A program made the position numbers and the translations under genes. The notes under the pieces are model-generated. The model ran no database searches and was not told the DNA's origin. It saw only the letters and a list, made by a program, of their open reading frames with translations. From an uncultured Chitinophagaceae bacterium (GTDB lineage: Bacteria; Bacteroidota; Bacteroidia; Chitinophagales; Chitinophagaceae): a DNA stretch of 15,020 bases. The stretch lies in assembly GCA_946885335.1 (NCBI GenBank), contig CAMPGG010000052.1, positions 1-15,020 on the forward strand, in the 5' to 3' direction. This document shows, one piece after another, positions 1 through 5,783 of the stretch; the stretch's first letter is position 1, and every line of letters starts with the position of its first letter.

Positions 1-2
1 AC

Positions 3-56
3 ATTAAGCAGTTAAATAATAATGTTTTTGAAAGAATGCCTAGACAAGGGGAGTAA
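3..56 (+). CDS. Possible C-terminal tail of a gene entering from the left
   Basis: The third plus-strand frame is open from the window edge to a TAA at 54-56, giving 17 residues that end in ERMPRQGE. The other two plus frames stop within the first 15 bases. The polar, charged composition fits a protein tail, but 17 codons is too short to prove coding. A 7-bp inverted repeat overlaps the stop codon. No family can be assigned, and it could simply be non-coding DNA. Confidence 0.2.
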   Translation: MKQLNNNVFERMPRQGE

Positions 57-71
57 TTTGTAATTTACTCC
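50..71. repeat. Short inverted repeat (hairpin)
   Basis: GGAGTAA at 50-56 is perfectly complementary to TTACTCC at 65-71, with an 8-base loop. No T-tract follows on the plus strand, so it is not a standard intrinsic terminator, although its place at the possible stop codon of an upstream gene makes a 3' end role plausible. Confidence 0.35.
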
Positions 72-113
72 AGGATCCCTAAGACTAAAAATGAAGACTA
101 TATTATAAAAAAG

Positions 114-177
114 AAACCGGGACAAAGTGCCAATTTTTCGATATTAAATTCGAAACTATTGACTCCCTGGCCCGGTT
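114..177. repeat. Nested inverted repeats in the intergenic region
   Basis: The outer arms AACCGGG (115-121) and CCCGGTT (171-177) are complementary. Inside them, TTTCGA (136-141) pairs with TCGAAA (150-155) around an 8-base loop. Together they could fold as a bulged hairpin of about 63 bases. No T-tract follows on either strand. The GC-rich arms stand out in a very AT-rich stretch. The function is unknown; it could be an RNA processing or 3' end structure, or chance. Confidence 0.3.
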
Positions 178-279
178 GTAAAAACATTTCCTTGTTCAGA
201 AAGCATGATTGTGGAAACAATAATTGCTTTAAATAATTTTGCTCAAAGAATAAATTGGTGTTCTGATTAACGATGTCTA

Positions 280-531
280 TTATTCTTCTTGCCGAAAATT
301 TCCAGGTTCAGCCCGCTGGGAACTGGTGTTTTGGCGGCGACTTCCTTTTGCCTGGCCACCTTTACGTCCTGCTTCCCTGGCCTCTTCTGATGTAAATTCA
401 TGCGCATTTCCAGAAGCATGAGCAGCTTTTCCTCCTTTGCTGGCAATTTCTCTTTTTTTCTCAGGATCCATAGAAGCAAATCCCCTCCTGGATTTATTAC
501 TTTCCTGGCCCGGTAAATTGTTGGTTGGCAT
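280..531 (-). CDS. KGG-repeat general stress protein (GsiB/YciG/Con-10-like)
   Basis: An 83-residue, very hydrophilic, glycine- and charge-rich protein. It carries the KGG repeat (stress-induced acidophilic repeat): a RRGFASMDPEKKREIASKGG stretch with KGG at residues 32-34 and a second unit, HEFTSEEAREAGRKGG, with KGG at 57-59. Relatives include Bacillus GsiB, enterobacterial YciG/YmdF and fungal Con-10, which are induced by general stress, starvation or desiccation; their biochemical role is not settled, but they are thought to be hydrophilin-like and disordered. There is no signal peptide or membrane segment, so it should be cytoplasmic. ATG 531 is supported by a strong AGGAGGT Shine-Dalgarno sequence just upstream, unusual in this lineage. 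An overlapping frame at 267-479 is a shadow. The gene diverges from the cold-shock gene. Family assignment is firm; function is inferred. Confidence 0.88.
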   Translation of the reverse strand: MPTNNLPGQESNKSRRGFASMDPEKKREIASKGGKAAHASGNAHEFTSEEAREAGRKGGQAKGSRRQNTSSQRAEPGNFRQEE

Positions 532-534
532 AAT

Positions 535-542
535 GACCTCCT
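535..542 (-). promoter_or_regulatory. Strong Shine-Dalgarno of the KGG gene
   Basis: On the minus strand the bases read AGGAGGTC, ending three bases before the ATG at 531. This is a near-perfect anti-SD match at a somewhat short spacing. Most other starts in the window lack such a match. It fixes the start codon and suggests high or SD-dependent translation. Confidence 0.75.
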
Positions 543-571
543 TTTTTATATTAAGTATAAGATTGCCTTGA

Positions 572-603
572 GAAACATAAAAATTCTGCCATCATTATAA
601 CAA
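572..603 (-). promoter_or_regulatory. Candidate promoter of the KGG stress gene
   Basis: On the minus strand a TTG (601-603) is followed after 21 bases by TATGTTTC (572-579), a seven-of-eight fit to the Bacteroidota -7 element TAnnTTTG. Transcription would start about 30-40 bases before the ATG. The final base deviates from consensus and the spacing is at the long end, so this is a tentative call. Confidence 0.35.
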
Positions 604-784
604 TGGCATATTCTGATTATTGCAGTACTATTCAGGTTTTAACCAAAACGGGTGTAGCTTGAGGAAACAGTTTCGAGCGGGTTTTTGGATTGGAGGAAAA
701 TGAACTAATTAAATAAAATATAAGCTAAGAAGTTCTATATATTAAAGTTAATAATTCCTTGTTTAATTCAACAATAAAATAAAT

Positions 785-825
785 GCCAAATAAGATTTAA
801 CTTATTAATCGCCAATAAGTTTTAA
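785..825 (+). repeat. Direct repeats with mutually exclusive hairpins in the cold-shock leader
   Basis: GCCAAATAAGATTTAA at 785-800 recurs as GCCAATAAGTTTTAA at 811-825, with one base deleted and one changed. Between the copies lies CTTATT (801-806). It can pair with AATAAG of the left copy (789-794) or, as AACTTATT (799-806), with AATAAGTT of the right copy (814-821, 8 bp). The two hairpins share one arm, so only one can form at a time. Stems are A/U-only or nearly so and would melt easily. Confidence 0.5.
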
Positions 826-924
826 TTCGAGAGGAACCTGTTAATGGAATCCTAAGGACAATAAATAGGATGGCTGGCAAAATACGCTTACCTTCGCAAG
901 CAATTTAATACCAAATAATAAAAA

Positions 925-1125
925 ATGGACAACAAAAATCAAGGAACCGTTAAGTTTTTCAACAGTGAAAAAGGATTCGGATTTATCAAACATGACGATT
1001 CAGACAAAGAAACCTTTGTACACGTTAGTGGTCTGATTGATGAAATCAAAGAAAACGATAAAGTAGAATTTGATTTACAAAACGGCAAAAAAGGCATGAA
1101 CGCAGTAAATGTAAAATTGATCTGA
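925..1125 (+). CDS. cspA: Cold-shock protein, CspA family (RNA chaperone)
   Basis: A 66-residue single cold-shock domain. It begins with the usual GTVKFFN stretch (residues 7-13), followed by RNP1 KGFGFI (16-21) and RNP2 FVHVS (31-35), the aromatic and basic residues that bind single-stranded RNA or DNA. Proteins of this family melt mRNA secondary structure during cold adaptation or serve as growth-phase RNA chaperones in the cytoplasm. The length matches the 65-70 residues usual for the family, so the gene is complete. ATG 925 is preceded by an A-rich stretch with no SD. A strong intrinsic terminator follows 30 bases after the stop, so it is monocistronic. Its long upstream region with alternative hairpins recalls cspA leaders. 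Whether it is cold-induced cannot be told from sequence. Confidence 0.95.
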   Translation: MDNKNQGTVKFFNSEKGFGFIKHDDSDKETFVHVSGLIDEIKENDKVEFDLQNGKKGMNAVNVKLI

Positions 1126-1155
1126 TAAAAAAGATCTTTAAATATTCACTGACAG

Positions 1156-1183
1156 AACCCGGAAGTTATTCCGGGTTTTTTTT
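1156..1183 (+). terminator. Rho-independent terminator of the cold-shock gene
   Basis: AACCCGGAA (1156-1164) and TTCCGGGTT (1169-1177) form a perfect 9-bp stem around a GTTA loop, and the run of T continues to 1183. It ends the cold-shock transcript 41 bases before uup begins, so uup needs its own promoter. Confidence 0.92.
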
Positions 1184-1194
1184 GACTTAACCCC

Positions 1195-1219
1195 TTGTAC
1201 AACAAGTAAATTATCTTTG
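1195..1219 (+). promoter_or_regulatory. Candidate promoter of uup with a possible leaderless start
   Basis: TATCTTTG at 1212-1219 is a full match to the Bacteroidota -7 element TAnnTTTG. A TTG at 1195-1197 is only 14 bases upstream, shorter than usual; another TTG at 1182-1184 lies 27 bases away. The uup ATG is at 1224, four bases after the element, so transcription would begin at or next to the start codon. Confidence 0.55.
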
Positions 1220-1223
1220 CAGC

Positions 1224-3119
1224 ATGCATTATGTATCGGTAGAAGAAGCAGGTAAAAGCTTTGGTATAAAACCCCTGTTCCAATCCATTTCATTTCATAT
1301 TGAAGAAGGCGATAAAATAGCGCTGGTGGCCAGAAATGGTTCTGGAAAATCAACCCTTTTAAAAATATTAGCTGGTAAAGAAACGGCTGATGAAGGCAAA
1401 ATATGGATCAACAAAGATGTTACAATTGCATTGTTTGAACAGGAGCCCGTGTTCAATGATGAAAAATCAATATTGGATAATATATTCACCCATAACCACC
1501 CGGTAATCATGGCTATTGCCGCTTATGAAACGGCTGAAGAAGAAGGCGATGCCGCAAAAATTGGTGATGCCATTGTAAAAATGGATGAATTGGATGCCTG
1601 GGATTTTGATCATAAAGTAAAACAGGTTTTAGGCAAATTAAATATTCACCACCTGCAACAAAAAACCGGGACCCTTAGCGGTGGCCAGCGTAAAAGAGTG
1701 GCATTAGCCAAAACACTTATTGATATTGGTTTTGAACATAAGCATGTATTGTTGATCATGGATGAACCTACCAACCACCTGGATGTAGAAATGGTGGAAT
1801 GGCTGGAACATTACCTGAATAAAGAAAATATCACCTTATTACTGGTTACGCATGACCGTTATTTCCTGAATGCTGTGACCAATGAAATTTGGGAACTAGA
1901 CGGCAGCCAACTATATGTATATAAGGGTGATTATGAAAACTATCTTGAAAAAAAAGCAGCCCGTATTGAAAGCGAATCAGCCAGTATAGATAAGGCAAGA
2001 AATACTTATCGCAAAGAACTGGAATGGATGCGTAAACAACCAAAAGCCAGGACAACAAAAAGCAAAAGCCGGCAGGATAATTTTTATGAAATACAAAAAA
2101 AGGCCAGCCAGCAATTAGCAGATGCACAAATGGAATTGCAAACCAAAATGACCAGGCTTGGAGGCAAGATCGTAGAACTTAAAAAGATCTATAAAAGTTA
2201 TGGCGATAAGACCATTTTGAAAGGTTTTGATTACACTTTCAAAAAGGGTGATCGCATTGGCGTTGTTGGCAAAAATGGAACCGGTAAATCAACTTTTCTA
2301 AACATTTTACAAGGATTGGAAACCGCAGACAGTGGAAAAATAAATATTGGTGATACCGTTGTTTTCGGCAATTATTCCCAATCCGGCCTGGAGATCAAAG
2401 AGAATGTAAGAGTCATTGAATTTGTAAAAAACATTGCAGAAAATTTTCCGCTTGCCAATGGAGGGTCACTAAGTGCTTCCCAATTCCTGAGTCTTTTTCT
2501 GTTTCCTCCTGAGCAACAATACACTTACTTATCCAGTTTGAGCGGTGGGGAAAAAAGAAGACTTCATTTATTATCTATTCTTTTTCGCAATCCCAATTTT
2601 TTAATACTTGATGAACCTACCAATGACCTGGACTTACCCACCCTTGGTGTATTGGAAAATTTCCTGATGGAGTTCCAGGGATGTTTACTTATAGTGAGCC
2701 ACGACCGCTATTTTATGGACCGGCTGGTTGATCACTTATTTGTTTTTGAAGGTGAAGGAGAAATTAAGGATTATCCCGGGAATTATAGTCAATACAGGAT
2801 ATGGCTCAAAGACCAGGAATTGTTGGCGAACGCTAAGCCGCCGGAAATTAAGAAAGAAACTGCCCCTCCAGTTACAAATAATGAACCTAAGGAAAAGAGA
2901 AAACTAAGTTTTAAGGAGAAGCATGAGTTTGAAAAATTAGCTAAAGAGATTGAAGACTTAGAAGCTGAGAAAAAAGAAATAACCATCAAGCTAAATAATG
3001 GGGAAACCGATTACAAAGTTTTGGAAGAATATGCTGGCAGAATAGCGATTATTAGCAAATTACTGGATGATAAAGAAATGCGGTGGTTAGAGTTAAGCCA
3101 GTGGATAGAAGGAAATTAA
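1224..3119 (+). CDS. uup: ABC-F family ATPase, Uup type
   Basis: A 631-residue soluble protein with two ABC ATPase domains and no membrane segments. Domain 1 has a Walker A ARNGSGKST (about 36-44), signature LSGGQ (about 150), Walker B LLIMDEPTNHLD and H-loop THDRYF. Domain 2 has GKNGTGKST (about 348), LSGGE, FLILDEPTNDLD and SHDRYF. Between them sits the ABC-F linker with the KQPKARTTKSKSR basic stretch (about 270-282). The last 70 residues are charged and helical, as in the C-terminal coiled coil of Uup, which separates it from EttA-like members. ABC-F proteins bind the ribosomal E site and modulate stalled or initiating ribosomes; Uup has also been linked to precise transposon excision and replication restart. 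The N-terminus fits family starts exactly. It sits directly behind its own promoter with no room for a leader. Which ABC-F subfamily it belongs to is the less certain part. Confidence 0.93.
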   Translation: MHYVSVEEAGKSFGIKPLFQSISFHIEEGDKIALVARNGSGKSTLLKILAGKETADEGKIWINKDVTIALFEQEPVFNDEKSILDNIFTHNHPVIMAIAAYETAEEEGDAAKIGDAIVKMDELDAWDFDHKVKQVLGKLNIHHLQQKTGTLSGGQRKRVALAKTLIDIGFEHKHVLLIMDEPTNHLDVEMVEWLEHYLNKENITLLLVTHDRYFLNAVTNEIWELDGSQLYVYKGDYENYLEKKAARIESESASIDKARNTYRKELEWMRKQPKARTTKSKSRQDNFYEIQKKASQQLADAQMELQTKMTRLGGKIVELKKIYKSYGDKTILKGFDYTFKKGDRIGVVGKNGTGKSTFLNILQGLETADSGKINIGDTVVFGNYSQSGLEIKENVRVIEFVKNIAENFPLANGGSLSASQFLSLFLFPPEQQYTYLSSLSGGEKRRLHLLSILFRNPNFLILDEPTNDLDLPTLGVLENFLMEFQGCLLIVSHDRYFMDRLVDHLFVFEGEGEIKDYPGNYSQYRIWLKDQELLANAKPPEIKKETAPPVTNNEPKEKRKLSFKEKHEFEKLAKEIEDLEAEKKEITIKLNNGETDYKVLEEYAGRIAIISKLLDDKEMRWLELSQWIEGN

Positions 3120-3138
3120 TTTACCGTTCTATTATTAC

Positions 3139-3167
3139 ATATTTAAAAAAGTTATTGATTTAAATAT
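3139..3167. repeat. AT-only inverted repeat after uup
   Basis: ATATTTAAA (3139-3147) and TTTAAATAT (3159-3167) are perfect 9-bp inverted arms around an 11-base loop, followed by TTTC. It begins 20 bases after the uup stop. An A/U-only stem would make only a weak terminator; it may be a chance AT-rich palindrome. Confidence 0.3.
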
Positions 3168-3206
3168 TTTCATATATCAAAAATTAAAATAGTCAATGAA
3201 GTGCTT

Positions 3207-3235
3207 TTGATTACGGAAATCATATCTTATCTTTA
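3207..3235 (+). promoter_or_regulatory. Candidate promoter of the small membrane-protein gene
   Basis: TTG at 3207-3209 (inside TTTTG) and TATCTTTA at 3228-3235 are separated by 18 bases. This closely fits the Bacteroidota TTG / TAnnTTTG promoter, with only the last base off consensus. It would start a transcript with a leader of roughly 95-100 bases before ATG 3339. Confidence 0.5.
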
Positions 3236-3338
3236 ACAAAATATTGAAGAAACCACTCCTCCGAAATACCTGATGAAAATTTAAGTTCTCCTTTGAAAAC
3301 CTGTATTTAATCATTTTTGAACCCTTAAAAATCAGGTT

Positions 3339-3449
3339 ATGAAAAAATTCAACTCAATTTTTCAAGACGAAAAAGTGCAAGGCACGCTTTTTCTTGCTTT
3401 TGTCTTTATTGCCATTATTGTGATTCTTGCACTAACCTGGGGAAAATAA
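3339..3449 (+). CDS. Small single-pass membrane protein (36 aa), function unknown
   Basis: ATG to TAA encodes 36 residues. A charged N-terminal segment (residues 1-15, MKKFNSIFQDEKVQG) is followed by one hydrophobic helix (about 16-33, rich in F, I, L, A and V) and a short TWGK end. The N-terminal lysines and lack of a cleavage site suggest a membrane-anchored microprotein, not a secreted one. AGG lies five bases before the ATG as a weak SD. Upstream is a well-spaced promoter candidate; downstream is a strong intrinsic terminator, so it has all parts of a gene despite its size. It falls below common annotation length limits. I do not recognise a named family; small one-helix proteins often modulate larger membrane complexes, but that is inference. 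Confidence 0.65.
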   Translation: MKKFNSIFQDEKVQGTLFLAFVFIAIIVILALTWGK

Positions 3450-3490
3450 TATAAGCTATACTAAACCCCGGGGATTGACCTAAAACATTC

Positions 3491-3516
3491 AAGCCGGTTA
3501 TATACCGGCTTTTTTT
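3491..3516 (+). terminator. Rho-independent terminator of the small membrane-protein gene
   Basis: AAGCCGGT (3491-3498) pairs with ACCGGCTT (3504-3511) around a TATAT loop, then runs into T residues to 3516. The hairpin overlaps the stop codon of the convergent glycosyltransferase gene (3498-3500). On the minus strand the downstream side has only scattered T, so it works mainly for plus-strand transcripts but may also stop the opposing one. Confidence 0.85.
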
Positions 3517-4517
3517 ATTAACCTGTTTTGTATGCACTGCAATACATAACTAATTTCAATTTTCTCCATACATTTAAAATGGCCTCGCGGACATTTATCA
3601 TAACCAATTTTGGAGCATGGCCTGCACCAAAGTTTATTGACCTGTAATATATCATAAGGCAGTTGTGGCTGATGTTTTAAAAAATTTTCTCCATAATAAG
3701 GATACATACCAAAAGATGGAACCGTATTACCCCACAAAGAAATCACAGGTTTTTTAAAAGCCGCAGCAATATGCATTAAACCTGTATCATTGGTAACAAC
3801 CAATTTTGATTTGCGCACCAGGTCGGCGCTTTCATTTAAACTAAATTTGCCACAGGCATTATAGACCTTCACAGGATCAGAAACACTGATTGCTTCTCCT
3901 TCTTTCATGTCTTCTTTTCCGCCAAGCAAAATAATGGGGTGATCAATTTTTTCGCATAAGGATTGCAGTTTGTGTACCGGGTATTTTTTGGTGTTATGCG
4001 CAGCACCAATCACAATGGCAATATATCCTGCATGATGGGAAGCCGGAATATCATGATGCTTTACTTCTTCTTCAGGAGAAATGAAATAATCCAAACCGGC
4101 ACCGTCATTTTTTACATTGAATGAATTTACCGTTTCCATATACCTGTCAACAATATGTTTATCAGGCATCAGGTTCCATTTCAGGTTTGTGTAAATGTAT
4201 TTTTGCAGGTTTAATTTATTAAAAGATTTGGCCGGTTTTCCAAGTGCTTTTTTTACGCGTAATGTTCTGATGTTATTATGCAAGTCAATAACATAGTCAT
4301 AATCTTCTAACTGTAATTCATGGATCATCAGTTCCCAGCTATGTGCCAGTACCTGCACCTTGTCAATATATGGATTGTTTGAAACAACAGACCGGAATGA
4401 TTCTTTAACCAGTATATGCACTTCGGCATCCGCAACTTGTTGTTTTAAACAACGGATGACCGGGGTTGTTAAAACAATATCGCCAATGGAAGAAAACCGG
4501 ATAATTAAAAATTTCAT
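3498..4517 (-). CDS. Glycosyltransferase family 9 (heptosyltransferase-like)
   Basis: A 339-residue GT-B fold glycosyltransferase related to the LPS heptosyltransferases WaaC/WaaF. The N-terminal Rossmann domain opens with MKFLIIRFSSIGDIVLTTPV (1-20), the family's signature start. The C-terminal nucleotide-sugar domain shows IGAAHNTKKYP (170-180), LLGGKED (197-203) and TNDTGLMHIAAAF...ISLWG (242-263). It would transfer a sugar, probably from an ADP- or other nucleotide-activated donor, onto a lipid-linked or LPS-core acceptor at the inner face of the cytoplasmic membrane. I chose ATG 4517; the frame extends to GTG 4541, but those eight residues precede the conserved start. The tail has four cysteines (298, 301, 309, 316) in a CRPC...CP...C pattern. 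It is last in a minus-strand run, 35 bases after the MFS gene. Donor and acceptor cannot be read from sequence. Confidence 0.88.
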   Translation of the reverse strand: MKFLIIRFSSIGDIVLTTPVIRCLKQQVADAEVHILVKESFRSVVSNNPYIDKVQVLAHSWELMIHELQLEDYDYVIDLHNNIRTLRVKKALGKPAKSFNKLNLQKYIYTNLKWNLMPDKHIVDRYMETVNSFNVKNDGAGLDYFISPEEEVKHHDIPASHHAGYIAIVIGAAHNTKKYPVHKLQSLCEKIDHPIILLGGKEDMKEGEAISVSDPVKVYNACGKFSLNESADLVRKSKLVVTNDTGLMHIAAAFKKPVISLWGNTVPSFGMYPYYGENFLKHQPQLPYDILQVNKLWCRPCSKIGYDKCPRGHFKCMEKIEISYVLQCIQNRLIKKAGI

Positions 4518-4552
4518 TCGCTTACTGATATGATTTTCCACTTCTGATTTGT

Positions 4553-5782
4553 TTATTTCTCAATAAAATTCAAATCTTTCCCAAATGTTTCGCGGGTATA
4601 TTTTGCTGCAATGATTGTTATGATCATGATGATGATTGCAGCCATCCATCCGCCGGTATAATAATCTGTAAATCCTCTTAAACCTTTAAATAAAGGCAGT
4701 ATAAGCACGGTTAACATTCCACGGACCATATTGGGAATAGTAGTAGCTGCTGTGGCACGCAGGTTGGTGCCAAATTGCTCTGCCCCCATAGTAACAAATA
4801 TGGCCCAGAACCCTGTTCCAAAACCCAGCCCGGCACAAATCCAATACATTCCTTCGGCAGTTCCATTCCATTGTACTGTAAAAAACAGGATCATGAAAAT
4901 AGTCGTGATCCCATAAAAAAGATATAAAGCTTTTTTCCTGCTTCTCAGCCACTGACTGATGAGACCCACTGCAATATCACCAATAGAAATGCCTACATAA
5001 GCATACATAATTGCTTTACCCGGATCTATTTCATCATCAATATTCATCGCTTCTCCAAACTCACCTGAAAAAGTTACCAATACACCTATTACAAACCAGG
5101 TTGGTAAACCAATGAGAATACTTAATAAATATCTTTTGAACCGTTCGGCATTATTAAATAACATGAGGAAATGTCCACGTTTAACATCCAGTTGTTTTAG
5201 CTGGTTAAACATGCCTGATTCAAAAACAGAAACGCGTAAAACCAATAAGATCAATCCCATTCCTCCACCAATAAAATAACAGGTGCGCCAGTCAAAATTT
5301 TCTTTGATAATAAATGCGAAGACCGCTCCCGTTAAACCAATGCCAGCTACCAATGAAGTGGCTATGCCTCTTTTTTCTTTTGATGTTAGTTCTGATACTA
5401 ATGTAATTCCAGCCCCTAATTCGCCTGCAAGTCCAAGTCCTGCAATGAAACGGATATAACGGTATTGATCAACCGTTTCTACAAAACCATTTGCAATATT
5501 GGCCAGCGAGTATAATAGAATGGATCCGAATAAAACGCTTAAACGTCCCCGCTTATCACCCATGATACCCCAAATAATTCCACCCAATAATAAACCAGCC
5601 ATTTGCCAGCTGATAATACTTTCACCTTCTATTGTTATCTGCTCTTTACTAAGCCCCATGGATTGCAAACTGGGCACCCTGATTATGCTGAAGAGCAGCA
5701 GATCGTAAATATCAACGAAGTAACCTAAGGCGGCGACTAATACTACAATGCTAAAAACAGAAGTAGATTTTTGTTGCTCCAT
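4553..5782 (-). CDS. MFS transporter (metabolite:H+ symporter-like)
   Basis: A 409-residue integral membrane protein of the major facilitator superfamily with about 12 predicted helices. Motif A, GDKRGRLSVLFG (75-86), lies in the loop after helix 2; helix 4 carries RFIAGLGLAGELGAG (111-125), followed by the loop ELTSKEKRG (131-139). The early acidic pair in VDIYD (23-27) in helix 1 recalls metabolite:H+ symporter subfamilies that carry sugars, sialic acid or organic and aromatic acids. The substrate cannot be assigned. Its ATG is one base after the DedA stop (TAA C ATG), so the two are almost certainly cotranscribed and probably translationally coupled. The glycosyltransferase follows directly downstream, which leaves open a link to envelope-precursor traffic. 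Confidence 0.87.
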   Translation of the reverse strand: MEQQKSTSVFSIVVLVAALGYFVDIYDLLLFSIIRVPSLQSMGLSKEQITIEGESIISWQMAGLLLGGIIWGIMGDKRGRLSVLFGSILLYSLANIANGFVETVDQYRYIRFIAGLGLAGELGAGITLVSELTSKEKRGIATSLVAGIGLTGAVFAFIIKENFDWRTCYFIGGGMGLILLVLRVSVFESGMFNQLKQLDVKRGHFLMLFNNAERFKRYLLSILIGLPTWFVIGVLVTFSGEFGEAMNIDDEIDPGKAIMYAYVGISIGDIAVGLISQWLRSRKKALYLFYGITTIFMILFFTVQWNGTAEGMYWICAGLGFGTGFWAIFVTMGAEQFGTNLRATAATTIPNMVRGMLTVLILPLFKGLRGFTDYYTGGWMAAIIIMIITIIAAKYTRETFGKDLNFIEK

Positions 5783-5783
5783 G

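Larger units (their letters stand above)
532..924. other. Divergent intergenic region between stress genes
   Basis: This 393-base gap is very AT-rich and contains no open frame above about 12 codons. It holds the KGG gene's SD and candidate promoter on the left, and the presumed leader of the cold-shock gene on the right. The right part carries imperfect direct repeats (785-800 and 811-825) with overlapping hairpin options. A 12-codon open frame, 870-908 (ATG to TAA), ends 16 bases before the cold-shock ATG; it is too short to call. No clear TAnnTTTG promoter was found for the cold-shock gene; TAAGTTTT at 816-823 is the closest. Confidence 0.6.
3120..3497. other. uup-GT9 intergenic region
   Basis: This 378-base stretch lies between the uup stop and the convergent glycosyltransferase stop. 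It contains, in order, an AT-only inverted repeat (3139-3167), a candidate promoter (3207-3235), a roughly 100-base leader, a 36-codon membrane-protein gene (3339-3449), a CCCCGGGG palindrome (3466-3473) and the start of a strong terminator. This order makes a self-contained transcription unit. Confidence 0.7.

Noticed and set aside
201..229. Imperfect hairpin AAGCA..ATTGT-GGAA-ACAAT..TGCTT as terminator of the KGG gene
   Set aside because: On the minus strand no T-tract follows the hairpin and an asymmetric internal loop interrupts the stem. It may be a 3' structure but cannot be called a terminator.
267..479. 70-codon minus-strand frame overlapping the KGG gene
   Set aside because: The overlapping frame at 280-531 encodes the KGG repeats and has a strong SD. 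The alternative frame is lysine-rich shadow sequence.
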